Numbered from the stretch's first letter, positions 1 through 6,344 are shown. The stretch is DNA of 6,412 nt from an uncultured bacterium (GCA_946183755.1 CAMHCZ010000107.1:1-6412); one strand, 5' to 3'. Made by a program: numbers and translations. The notes: generated by a model not told the origin, from the letters alone.

Positions 1-330
1 CAACACCACCTTTAATATCCACATTTGGAAAAACATCAGTACTATTAGGTTTGTACCATACAACTTTAAAATGCTCATCATTCAAAACTTTGTTGTTGAA
101 CTCTTGTGGTGTTTTCCCTGCGTTGAACAAATATCTTGCTGGTGTAATAAACGTAACTCTATTACCTAATTTGAACGCCACATCCATAAACAAATGATAA
201 ACAGGATTATCGCTTGTATTTATTTTGGTTTCTTGATACGGCGGATTGCCTACTATAGCGTCGAATTTCATATTGTTTTTGATTTGTGGGAAGATGTTTC
301 CGCCAAGCAGTCGGCGGATAAATTCTTGTT
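1..330. other. Low-GC segment at the 3' end of the methyltransferase gene
   Basis: Counting bases by hand, positions 1-240 are about 33% GC (80 of 240), whereas 60-base samples at 361, 901, 1501 and 2221 give about 53-62%. The change falls between roughly 240 and 360, next to the NPPY motif, while the reading frame stays open. Codon choice also shifts: AAT, GTA, AGA, TTA and GGT become frequent. This fits a mosaic gene in which the target-recognition end has a different origin from the motor and nuclease. Confidence 0.6.
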
Positions 331-3253
331 GTTTGTTGGTTATTTGGTTCAGAAGGTCGTCATAGACGTGGGTGTTGACCTTCATCGTGGTGTCGAAGCC
401 GCAGAGCGTGCGTTGCGTGATGCTGCGAGCCATTTCGGTTTTGCAGATGACGAATATGTTTTCGCGTAGCACGTTGCGCCACACTTGTTTTTCTTCTTCG
501 TCGGTTATTTTCTTGAACAGATTACGTTTGGCATCTTGCGCCACACGTAGGCGGTGACGGAATACACTGTATGCCATATAAAGCGGATAAAGACCTGATT
601 TTGAATTGATTTCGAGGATGCGCACATTGGCATTTTCAAACAGACGTTGCGATACTAATCCTCGGTCGATGAAATGCGGATCTGTAGAGACGCGCCATGG
701 CACGTCTGTACCGCGCGCCGCGTCCGTGTCATTGGCCAAATCATAGAAACACCAGCCGCCAACGGTGTCGCCGAGGTGCATGTTCACCACGCGCCATGGC
801 GTGAGGACGGTCTCCTTGTCGGGGTTGCGGAAGGCGCTGAATATCTCGGCGATGCGCTGGATGCGTTGCAATATGGGCATACGGTCGGCTGCGCGTGCCA
901 ATTGGCGTATCTGGTGGCCGGCGGCGGAGAAGATGTCCTCGTCGTAGTATTGCTTGAATTCGGCGAATTTATCTTTGCTGACACCCATCGGCATGAATTC
1001 CGTCCACGATTGGTCGTCCACAAGCTCCACAAAGCGGTCGAGCGTTATCTGCTCCTCCTCGTTGTCGAGTTTGGCGCCGTAGAGCAGCAATGGCATACGT
1101 ATGCTGATGCCGCGCAGGATTGAGACCGCCGCATCGCGCTGCCTCCGTCGGGCTTGCAGGCGTGCCAATTCTTCGAGTTGTTCGGGCGTGAGTTCCTTGC
1201 CCTTCTTTTTGGCTTCGCGCTTCACTTTTTCCATGTCCTCCTTGTCGAAGCCTTGTTCGTTTATTTTTATGTCTTTGCCCTGCTTGTTGGCTTTTGTCTG
1301 GCCGATGATTTCTCGCAAGTCGGCAAAACTGCTCAGTTCCACATTGCTCAGGTCGTAGAGTTTTTTGCTGTAAAGATGTCCGTCCTCAAAGCCTGTGCTG
1401 ACCACCTTGTCCACATAGACGCGCTTGAGCTGCTGCATCATCTGATCGACGTTGTACGGGTTCATCTCGGTGCCGTCGCACGAAATGATAGGGCAGAAAT
1501 TGAGGAATTCGCCGAGTATCTGACGGTCTTCCTTGTCGCCATCGCCGGCCTTGGCGGAGATTTTTGCTGCTGCGGCGGCCATCTTCAGTGTGCGGTCGGG
1601 TGCGAAGTCGAACACGTAGCAGTCGGTTTTCATCTTGCCGCCGATGTTTCCCGGGCTCTGCACGCGGAAGATGGTCTGCATGTAGGATGCAGGCGAGGTG
1701 CTTTTGCTGCCGGCGAGATAGAGCACCGCCGTCCATTCGCGCACGGTTACGCCTGTGGTCAGTTTGCCGCACGACAGTGTAATGGTGTAGGTGTCTTCGG
1801 GCTTCTGGCCGATGGCGTTGCGCACCTCATCGAGTGGGTCGCCGGTGGTTTCGTCGTCCTCCGCGCCGCAGACGTTCACTATCTTGTATGTGCCGAAAAC
1901 CGCATGGGCGCGAAGCATATCGGCAAGCGCCTTTCCCTCCTTCACGCCCGGCACAATCCAGAATGTATGATGGAAAAACTCGCGATATTCCGTGCTGCTG
2001 AACGGATAGAGCGTCTCGCTCTTGTCCGACGAGATAATATCGAGGAAGTTGGCAATATCCTTTTTATGTACGAAGTTTCCGTCGTCGTCGGTGCGGAAAA
2101 ATTCGGCGAAGTTGAACGCCTTGTCCTCGTAGTCCTGATATTTTGCGGCGAGTTCTCCGAGATTGAACGTCAGCAGGTTGAGTTTGGGTAATTCCTCGTA
2201 TGGGTTATGGTCGCCCGGATGCGAGAGTGCCCACTCCTGTTTGGCTTGTTGCTCCATCACATAGTCCCATGTGAAGGTGTTCTCCTCGTTGAATTCATTG
2301 GTTTCGAGCAGGTTGAACGGAGTGCCGCTCAGGTTGATGACCTTTGTGTCTTCTTTCACCAATTCTTCGAACACACGCTTGCCGAGTTCAGTTTGTGTGC
2401 CCTCGTGCGCCTCGTCGATGATGAGCAGATCCCAGTCGGTGTCGAATATCTCTTCGTTTTTGTCGAAGTTGCCGCCCACGCGTCGCGAGCCACGCAAATC
2501 TTGCATCGAGGCAAAGTAAACGTAGTTCTTGCCCGACCTTTCGAGTTTGCTGAAGTTGCTTTCGCCTTTATTTTTCGAGCCGTAAATCCACGTAGTGTTG
2601 TCCTCGTAAAAGATTTTGCCGAAGTCGTCGAACCAGCCGTCGTCCACCACAGGGCGGTGCGTCACAATGATGGCGCGATGAAACTTCATCTGCTTAACCA
2701 CCTCGAGCGACGATAGTGTCTTGCCCATACGCATCTTGGCGTTCCAGAGAATCTTGTTTCCCTTCTTGAATACCTTTTTCGTCTGCTCGATGGCGCGCAG
2801 CTGTTCGGGGCGGAAAGTGACGGGCGATTTGCCTTGGCTCTTCTGGCTCGCATCGAGACAGTTCTGTCCGTTTTTCACGGCGGCAATAGCATTCTTTGCG
2901 GTTTCGAGGTCACAGACAAACCATTCGTTAGCCTTGCCGTCTATCTCGAACGATTTTTTCTTGATGCCAGAGCGCAGCAGCACATCGTGCACCTGCTTGT
3001 CGTTGAAGCTCTTCACCTGTCCGCCTTTGGGGTAGAGTGTCATTTCGGTGTGTAGCAGTTCATAGCGGATGCCGGCCGTCTGTGTATAGCTGTTGATGCG
3101 TTTCTTTGCCGCATCATTTAGTTCCTTGCAGTTCGCATTGAAAAAGCCGTCGGGCGCGGTGGCTTCGCCAATCTTCACGCAGCCAAGATGTTGAGGGTCG
3201 TTGATGCGGAAGATGTATATCAAGCGATTTTTGAATGTTGATACGTATTCCAT
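1..3253 (-). CDS. GIY-YIG nuclease / SF2 helicase / Eco57I-like adenine-N6 methyltransferase fusion (3' end outside window)
   Basis: This is an open frame of 1084 codons that runs off the window. Residues 10-115 resemble a T5orf172-type GIY-YIG nuclease: IYIF at 12-15, VKIG at 26-29, R52, H89 and a likely metal-binding E110 in EWF. Next is an SF2 motor: Walker A MRMGKT 174-179, DEAH 280-283, SGTPF 309-313, motif V TTGVTV from 499, and motif VI QTIFRVQ 526-532. Residues 533-870 form a linker that includes a Lys/Glu-rich stretch. The methyltransferase follows, with a degenerate SAM motif I (ILEINSKSG, 879-887) and catalytic NPPY at 1003-1006. The predicted role is methylation of host DNA at adenine and translocation-coupled cleavage of unmodified DNA. 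The domain order matches single-chain type ISP enzymes such as LlaGI, except for the nuclease type. The recognition domain would lie off-window. The start ATG is 3 bases after the upstream stop, so translation is probably coupled. The family is clear; the activity is inferred. Confidence 0.9.
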   Translation of the reverse strand, partial: MEYVSTFKNRLIYIFRINDPQHLGCVKIGEATAPDGFFNANCKELNDAAKKRINSYTQTAGIRYELLHTEMTLYPKGGQVKSFNDKQVHDVLLRSGIKKKSFEIDGKANEWFVCDLETAKNAIAAVKNGQNCLDASQKSQGKSPVTFRPEQLRAIEQTKKVFKKGNKILWNAKMRMGKTLSSLEVVKQMKFHRAIIVTHRPVVDDGWFDDFGKIFYEDNTTWIYGSKNKGESNFSKLERSGKNYVYFASMQDLRGSRRVGGNFDKNEEIFDTDWDLLIIDEAHEGTQTELGKRVFEELVKEDTKVINLSGTPFNLLETNEFNEENTFTWDYVMEQQAKQEWALSHPGDHNPYEELPKLNLLTFNLGELAAKYQDYEDKAFNFAEFFRTDDDGNFVHKKDIANFLDIISSDKSETLYPFSSTEYREFFHHTFWIVPGVKEGKALADMLRAHAVFGTYKIVNVCGAEDDETTGDPLDEVRNAIGQKPEDTYTITLSCGKLTTGVTVREWTAVLYLAGSKSTSPASYMQTIFRVQSPGNIGGKMKTDCYVFDFAPDRTLKMAAAAAKISAKAGDGDKEDRQILGEFLNFCPIISCDGTEMNPYNVDQMMQQLKRVYVDKVVSTGFEDGHLYSKKLYDLSNVELSSFADLREIIGQTKANKQGKDIKINEQGFDKEDMEKVKREAKKKGKELTPEQLEELARLQARRRQRDAAVSILRGISIRMPLLLYGAKLDNEEEQITLDRFVELVDDQSWTEFMPMGVSKDKFAEFKQYYDEDIFSAAGHQIRQLARAADRMPILQRIQRIAEIFSAFRNPDKETVLTPWRVVNMHLGDTVGGWCFYDLANDTDAARGTDVPWRVSTDPHFIDRGLVSQRLFENANVRILEINSKSGLYPLYMAYSVFRHRLRVAQDAKRNLFKKITDEEEKQVWRNVLRENIFVICKTEMARSITQRTLCGFDTTMKVNTHVYDDLLNQITNKQQEFIRRLLGGNIFPQIKNNMKFDAIVGNPPYQETKINTSDNPVYHLFMDVAFKLGNRVTFITPARYLFNAGKTPQEFNNKVLNDEHFKVVWYKPNSTDVFPNVDIKGGV

Positions 3254-3256
3254 AAA

Positions 3257-4246
3257 TTAAGACTTATTGGGTTCGACGAAAGGTTTGTTGCTTTGGAAAA
3301 CAGTTATTTGCCGTGTTTTGTCACTTGCGCTCCAATCGCGCACAATGCACTGCACGTCCTTGCTCTCTTGCTGTACGGCGGCAAAGAGGTCGCCTTGTGT
3401 GTATTGGGCTTCTTTGAGATATGGCACACAGCCGGTTAGACCGTCCATCTGCCACAGATTCCACGAGATGATGTAGGCAATGCCGGGTATGCTTTGCTGT
3501 GGCACATCGCGACCGAATTTCTGTTGATAGAAATCGATGAATGTTATGAATGCCGTTTCGCGGGCTATGAGCAAGCTGTCGCCTTGATATTCATAGCCGT
3601 AGGTGCTGCGTAGTGCGATTTTTGCCCATTCGAGCCAGTCGCCCGAAGTCGTTGTATTCTCGCTCACGACGCGCAGTTTGCGGTCGAGCAGTCCGATGCG
3701 GTCTTCGACGGGAATCTGTTGGCCTGACACAGCATCGTAGCGGCTGCATAGGTATGGCGCTTCGCCGCAGGTCAGTTCCATACGTGGTGCGCGCACATAG
3801 CTGCGCCATGTTTTGCTATCGGGGAATTTTATAGGTTCGTGATTTGTGGTCCAAGTGTGGTCGGGATTCTCGATGTTGAACTGATTTTCAAGGCCGCAGC
3901 CGAACCAAGCATTGTCCACAAGATTGTTTTGTGCATTGCATACCCATGAAGGAGTGAAGACTTCGGCTTTGTCTTTGGTGCGTGCGGTCTGTTCCTCGCG
4001 GCTCTTGGCGGCGCGAGGCTGTATGACGTAGCCGTTTTCTTTTGTGATAAGATGTTTCAGGATTGGCATTTCGGGTGCGAAGTCGCTACCCATGCCTGCG
4101 TATGAATCGGTAGCCCACACAATGTTGCATGAGCCATGAGAAGTGAGTTTGCGGTGGTGTTTGGTATGGTCGAGCAGCAGCTCTTCGAGCACGCCCGGCC
4201 ATCGTGACTCGATGTAGTCTTCGAGCACGTCGATAGTATCGCACAT
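3257..4246 (-). CDS. Restriction-modification accessory protein ('restriction endonuclease subunit M' type)
   Basis: This 329-residue protein has no signal peptide or membrane segment. It is translated immediately before the nuclease-helicase-methyltransferase gene, with only three bases between stop and start. I recognise it as the small partner that often accompanies such enzymes in Bacteroidetes, usually annotated as subunit M. A notable motif is EVFTPSWVCNAQNN (95-108), which resembles motif X of gamma-class adenine methyltransferases, where an F/Y-T-P segment helps bind SAM. Other conserved-looking parts are LTCGEAPYLCSRYD (158-171), RIGLLDRKLRVV (183-194) and YGYEYQGDSLLIARE (216-230). 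No NPPY motif is present, so it is unlikely to be a methyltransferase alone. It may complete the active site or target recognition of its partner. The start is the first ATG after an in-frame TAA 15 bases upstream and is preceded by an A/T-rich stretch rather than a Shine-Dalgarno site. The family is fairly sure; the biochemical role is inferred. Confidence 0.85.
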   Translation of the reverse strand: MCDTIDVLEDYIESRWPGVLEELLLDHTKHHRKLTSHGSCNIVWATDSYAGMGSDFAPEMPILKHLITKENGYVIQPRAAKSREEQTARTKDKAEVFTPSWVCNAQNNLVDNAWFGCGLENQFNIENPDHTWTTNHEPIKFPDSKTWRSYVRAPRMELTCGEAPYLCSRYDAVSGQQIPVEDRIGLLDRKLRVVSENTTTSGDWLEWAKIALRSTYGYEYQGDSLLIARETAFITFIDFYQQKFGRDVPQQSIPGIAYIISWNLWQMDGLTGCVPYLKEAQYTQGDLFAAVQQESKDVQCIVRDWSASDKTRQITVFQSNKPFVEPNKS

Positions 4247-4318
4247 AAAAGTTTGATTTTATGCGCGAATGCCATTCAGGGTCTTAAAAAACGAAAGCCA
4301 TGCAGATACCTCATATAT

Positions 4319-4399
4319 AAAAAAAGAACGTGGACAATTTCTTATCCAACGCTCGAGGTACCTGGCATGACCTATAGAATGAGATAAGAAATGCCCACG
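4319..4399 (-). terminator. Conditional intrinsic terminator ahead of the restriction-modification operon
   Basis: On the minus strand CGTGG followed by ATTTCTTATC (4399-4383 side) pairs with GATAAGAAAT and CCACG (4346-4329 side): 15 base pairs interrupted by a small internal loop. The apical loop is about 36 nt. The stem is followed by TTC and then T7 (4325-4319). Because the 5' half is also needed by the competing upstream rod, termination is probably conditional. The long loop makes it weaker as a terminator than the hairpin at 4800-4832. Confidence 0.5.
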
Positions 4400-4434
4400 C
4401 TGTTACACGCAGGCATTTGCTTATTTATCTTCAT
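4372..4434 (-). CDS. Possible 20-residue leader ORF inside the structured leader
   Basis: An ATG at 4434 opens a 20-codon frame starting MKINKQMPACN and ending YLIL before TAG at 4374-4372. It spans the upper part of arm 1, the loop and the upper part of arm 2. A translating ribosome would therefore melt the rod. No amino acid is enriched in a way that would name a sensed metabolite, and I do not recognise the peptide. The sequence before the ATG is purine-rich (AGAAGAATAGA), but that is also needed for the stem pairing, so the ORF may be accidental. Confidence 0.25.
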   Translation of the reverse strand: MKINKQMPACNSVGISYLIL

Positions 4435-4561
4435 TCTATTCTTCTACTGCCAGGTTTCCGAACGTTTCAGATTAAATAGCAAACGCTTAGTTTACAATAT
4501 TTTATGCTTAAAAGAAATGTTTCTCTTTCTGTGTCTTTTTTCTTGTTTGTTTTGCTGAAGA

Positions 4562-4569
4562 CAAATATA
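4562..4569 (-). promoter_or_regulatory. Bacteroidetes-type -7 box TATATTTG, likely promoter of the leader and operon
   Basis: The minus strand reads TATATTTG, an exact match to the TAnnTTTG -7 consensus of Bacteroidetes sigma-ABfr. No clear TTTG lies at the usual 19-21 base distance upstream, so the -33 element is weak or absent. Transcription from about 4555 would give an A-rich 5' stretch and then the structured leader, about 310 nt before the operon's first ATG. Confidence 0.45.
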
Positions 4570-4634
4570 ATGAAAAATGAATATTGAAGCGTGAAAAATT
4601 AGAAAGGCGCTGTGTGTGTGCATTGCTTTTCTGT

Positions 4635-4787
4635 CACTTCGGTGCTTCGGCTCCGCTCTGCAATCGATGCTCACTTCGGTGCTTCGGTGGTTCGACTACG
4701 CTCACCAACCGATGCTCACCAACCGACGCTCACTTCGGCTCCGCTCAGTGACCGGTGTGCTCAGTGACCGGTGTACTCAGTGACCGG
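4635..4787. repeat. Cluster of short hairpin repeats with TTCGRCTMCGCTC core
   Basis: Three copies of the core TTCG(A/G)CT(A/C)CGCTC are flanked by different but self-complementary ends: TGC...GCA (4643-4662), TCGGTGGT...ACCAACCGA (4684-4712) and TCACT...AGTGA (4730-4751). Exact direct repeats also occur: CACTTCGGTGCTTCGG at 4635-4650 and 4672-4687, and CTCACCAACCGA at 4701-4712 and 4715-4726. The cluster is noncoding and GC-rich within an AT-rich intergenic region. Similar TTCG...CGCTCA elements are, from general knowledge, scattered in many bacterial genomes. Their role here is unknown. Confidence 0.75.
4744..4787. repeat. 16-bp tandem repeat, 2.75 copies
   Basis: CTCAGTGACCGGTGTG (4744-4759) is followed by CTCAGTGACCGGTGTA (4760-4775) and a partial copy, CTCAGTGACCGG (4776-4787). 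The first copy begins inside the third hairpin repeat, so the tandem array looks like a local duplication of that hairpin's right half plus an ACCGGT palindrome. Confidence 0.85.
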
Positions 4788-4799
4788 AATTGGCTAAAC

Positions 4800-4832
4800 A
4801 AAAAAATCTCCAGCCTTTTGGACTGGAGATTT
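4800..4832 (-). terminator. Intrinsic terminator of the small secreted-protein gene
   Basis: On the minus strand the stem AAATCTCCAG plus CC (with one bulged T) pairs with GG plus CTGGAGATTT around an AAAA loop and is followed by a T-run (complement of 4800-4806). It lies 25 bases after the stop of the 4858-5187 gene. The adjoining A-tract on the plus strand gives it some bidirectional character, but nothing on the plus strand runs into it. Confidence 0.9.
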
Positions 4833-4857
4833 ATGGGTTTTAAGTTAATTCAACTGG

Positions 4858-5187
4858 TTATTTAACTGAGATTTTTCGTGTGGTGTTGCCCACCTTCACG
4901 AAGTAATAACCTTTAGGCAGGTCAACAATGAAATATTGTTTTGTCTCGACCATGACATCGGAGAAAACTCTGTTGCCCACAAGGCTGTAAATCTCGACAA
5001 TGCTGTTGACTCTCGCGTTCTCTATAGTGAGTTTGCTGTTGAGGAATGTGATGGTAGGCTCTTCGAGCTGCTCCATTTCCATTTCAGCCTCCTCGCTAAG
5101 GTTCTCGCTGAAAGAGTCCATGAACGACCCTTCGGCGAAAATATTCAGAGGCAACATTATAAGCAGTGTTAGTATTAGATTTCTCAT
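4858..5187 (-). CDS. Small secreted protein: signal peptide plus T9SS sorting-domain-like C-terminus
   Basis: The protein has 109 residues. Residues 1-18 (MRNLILTLLIMLPLNIFA) form a typical signal peptide, probably cut before EGSF. Residues 24-43 are strongly acidic (EEAEMEMEQLEE). Residues 45-109 resemble the type A sorting domain of the type IX secretion system: a short LTIEN strand, IVEIYSLVGNRVF (63-75), DLPKGYYFVKVG (89-100) and a terminal TRKISVK. In larger proteins this domain directs cargo across the outer membrane and is then removed. Here almost no cargo precedes it, so the domain may be the functional unit or a remnant of a longer gene. The gene has its own promoter and terminator, which argues for a real monocistronic gene. 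It is divergent from the pectinesterase gene. I cannot assign a function beyond secretion. Confidence 0.75.
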   Translation of the reverse strand: MRNLILTLLIMLPLNIFAEGSFMDSFSENLSEEAEMEMEQLEEPTITFLNSKLTIENARVNSIVEIYSLVGNRVFSDVMVETKQYFIVDLPKGYYFVKVGNTTRKISVK

Positions 5188-5212
5188 ACGCAGTGATTTA
5201 TGTATGAATGAC

Positions 5213-5242
5213 CAAAATTACGTATTTTTTATATAAATCAAA
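5213..5242 (-). promoter_or_regulatory. Promoter of the small secreted-protein gene
   Basis: On the minus strand TTTG (5242-5239) is followed after 18 bases by TAATTTTG (5220-5213), an exact TAnnTTTG box. Spacing is one base below the usual 19-21. The expected transcription start is near 5206, about 20 bases before the ATG at 5187. Confidence 0.65.
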
Positions 5243-5254
5243 AATAACAAACGC

Positions 5255-5285
5255 TTTTTCTCTTGATAAGCCCTTGTTATATTTG
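5255..5285 (+). promoter_or_regulatory. Promoter of the pectinesterase gene
   Basis: TATATTTG at 5278-5285 matches the Bacteroidetes -7 box exactly. Nineteen bases upstream is TTTT (5255-5258), a near match to the -33 TTTG. The predicted start near 5292 leaves a leader of about 20 nt. It sits back to back with the minus-strand promoter at 5213-5242. Confidence 0.6.
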
Positions 5286-5311
5286 CAGAAACAATAAATG
5301 TACCAGAAACT

Positions 5312-6277
5312 ATGAAGAGATTTTTATTAACACTGATGGCTTGCGTGGCCGTGGCGTCTTCTTACGCGTTGAAGTATGATGTGGTGGTGGCACAGGACGG
5401 CACAGGCGACTTCACCACGATACAGGAAGCCGTGAATTCCGTGAGAGCGGAAATGCAGGAGCGAAAGACCATTTTCGTGAAAAACGGCGTTTACAGAGAA
5501 AAGGTTGTGATACCGACTAACTGCATAAACGTGACGATAGTGGGCGAGAGCAAGGACAGCACGATACTCTCGTGGGGCGACCACGCCAAGATGCCTCTTC
5601 CTGGCACCGACAAGCCTATGGGCACGTTCAAGACATACACGCTGCTGGTGAGGGGCAACGGGTTCAAGGCGAAGAACATAACGATAGAGAACGACGCTCC
5701 TCAGCTGGGACAGGCTGTGGCGCTGCATGTGGAGGCGGACAAGGTGGAGTTCGTGAACTGCCGCTTCCTTGGCAACCAGGACACGATATACGCAGGCAAG
5801 GAGAACTGCAGACAGTACTTCAAGGACTGCGAGATAGAGGGAACGACGGATTTCATCTTCGGTCCTTCGACGGCTTACTTTGAGGCTTGTCTGATAAGAT
5901 GCAAGAAGAATTCGTACATAACAGCGCCGTCAACTCCGGAGTATTGCAAATACGGCTTCATCTTTAACAAGTGCAGAATCGTGGCCGCCGACGGCATAGA
6001 CAAGGTGTTCCTCGGCCGTCCGTGGAGACCTTTCGGGCAGTCGGTTTTCATAGGCTGCTTCTTGGATAAGCATATCCGTCCGGAAGGATGGGACAATTGG
6101 AGAAATCCGGAAAACGAGAAGACCGCCAGATTTGTGGAAATAGGCAACAATGGTCCTGGCGCATCGATGGAGAAGCGCGTCGCATGGTGCAAGAAAGGAA
6201 AGAAGAATGAGAAGAAAGAGTATGAAGTAAGCCGTGTTTTCTCGTCTTCGGTGGAAAAATGGCAACCGGAAGAGTAA
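5312..6277 (+). CDS. Pectinesterase (carbohydrate esterase family 8)
   Basis: This 321-residue secreted enzyme removes methyl esters from the galacturonate residues of pectin, opening it to lyases and polygalacturonases. A signal peptide covers about residues 1-19 (MKRFLLTLMACVAVASSYA). The mature part has the beta-helix features of the family in order: GDFTTIQEAV (32-41), GQAVAL with Q134 (133-138), NCRFLGNQDTIY with Q156 and D157 (149-160), GTTDFIFG with D180 (177-184), and LGRPW with R236 and W238 (234-238). These match the catalytic and oxyanion residues known in plant and bacterial pectin methylesterases, so the enzyme should be active. The length and C-terminus (GPGA...RVAW) are as expected for a single-domain member. 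No type IX sorting domain is present, so a periplasmic location is likely. No other pectinolysis gene is in the window. The start at 5312 gives the complete signal peptide. Confidence 0.96.
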   Translation: MKRFLLTLMACVAVASSYALKYDVVVAQDGTGDFTTIQEAVNSVRAEMQERKTIFVKNGVYREKVVIPTNCINVTIVGESKDSTILSWGDHAKMPLPGTDKPMGTFKTYTLLVRGNGFKAKNITIENDAPQLGQAVALHVEADKVEFVNCRFLGNQDTIYAGKENCRQYFKDCEIEGTTDFIFGPSTAYFEACLIRCKKNSYITAPSTPEYCKYGFIFNKCRIVAADGIDKVFLGRPWRPFGQSVFIGCFLDKHIRPEGWDNWRNPENEKTARFVEIGNNGPGASMEKRVAWCKKGKKNEKKEYEVSRVFSSSVEKWQPEE

Positions 6278-6294
6278 AAAAAATGACATTTTGT

Positions 6295-6325
6295 TTTGCA
6301 TTATAAAAATATGTTCTCATATTTG
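6295..6325 (+). promoter_or_regulatory. Promoter of the putative trp leader
   Basis: TTTG at 6295-6298, a 19-base spacer and CATATTTG at 6318-6325 match the Bacteroidetes promoter pattern with one mismatch in the -7 box. The expected transcription start is near 6332, just before the leader ORF at 6345. It begins 18 bases after the pectinesterase stop, which shows that the downstream unit is separately transcribed. Confidence 0.6.
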
Positions 6326-6344
6326 CAGTGGTAAAAAAACAGCA

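Larger units (their letters stand above)
4319..4464 (-). promoter_or_regulatory. Structured RNA leader with two mutually exclusive folds (candidate attenuator or small RNA)
   Basis: Read on the minus strand, arm 1 (4464-4412) pairs with arm 2 (4395-4350) into a long rod. Its parts are CGTTCGG with CTCGAGCG, an exact 8-bp ACCTGGCA/TGCCAGGT, a 9-bp segment (4431-4439 with 4374-4382), a 4-bp GATA/TATC and a 7-bp AAATGCC/GGCATTT, capped by a 16-nt loop (4396-4411). Part of arm 2 (4399-4383) can instead pair with arm 3 (4346-4329) to make a terminator-like hairpin before seven T. The segment lies 73 bases upstream of the restriction-modification operon and downstream of a good promoter box, so it could control read-through into that operon. 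A self-contained RNA, for example 6S-like, is the main alternative. Pairing was traced by eye, without energies. Confidence 0.6.

Noticed and set aside
687..802. Two GCGCCATGG copies about 100 bases apart
   Set aside because: They encode PWRV twice in the methyltransferase coupler region, so coding constraint explains them better than a DNA element.
674..1123. A 149-codon plus-strand open frame
   Set aside because: It is antisense to the methyltransferase coupler region and is a shadow of the minus-strand frame.
1154..2191. A 345-codon plus-strand open frame
   Set aside because: It lies wholly antisense to the helicase part of the large minus-strand gene, whose motifs are unmistakable. It encodes no recognisable protein and is explained by the codon bias of the real gene.
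4350..4464. Inverted repeat as a MITE or insertion element
   Set aside because: I see no target-site duplication at its ends, the arms run nearly to the loop, and the adjoining T7 and third arm fit an RNA structure better.
4492..4674. A 60-codon minus-strand frame in the intergenic region
   Set aside because: It runs through the hairpin repeats, the promoter box and an A-rich leader. Its composition is atypical and it has no recognisable domain or sensible start context.
4635..4787. Possible CRISPR array
   Set aside because: Repeats are of unequal length, overlap one another, and have no regular unique spacers.
5298..5315. Five-codon upstream ORF (MYQKL) whose TGA overlaps the pectinesterase ATG
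   Set aside because: The ATGA overlap could couple translation, but so short a frame is likely by chance in an AT-rich leader and nothing else supports it.
5327..5728. A 133-codon minus-strand open frame
   Set aside because: It is antisense to the pectinesterase, whose catalytic motifs prove the plus strand is coding.
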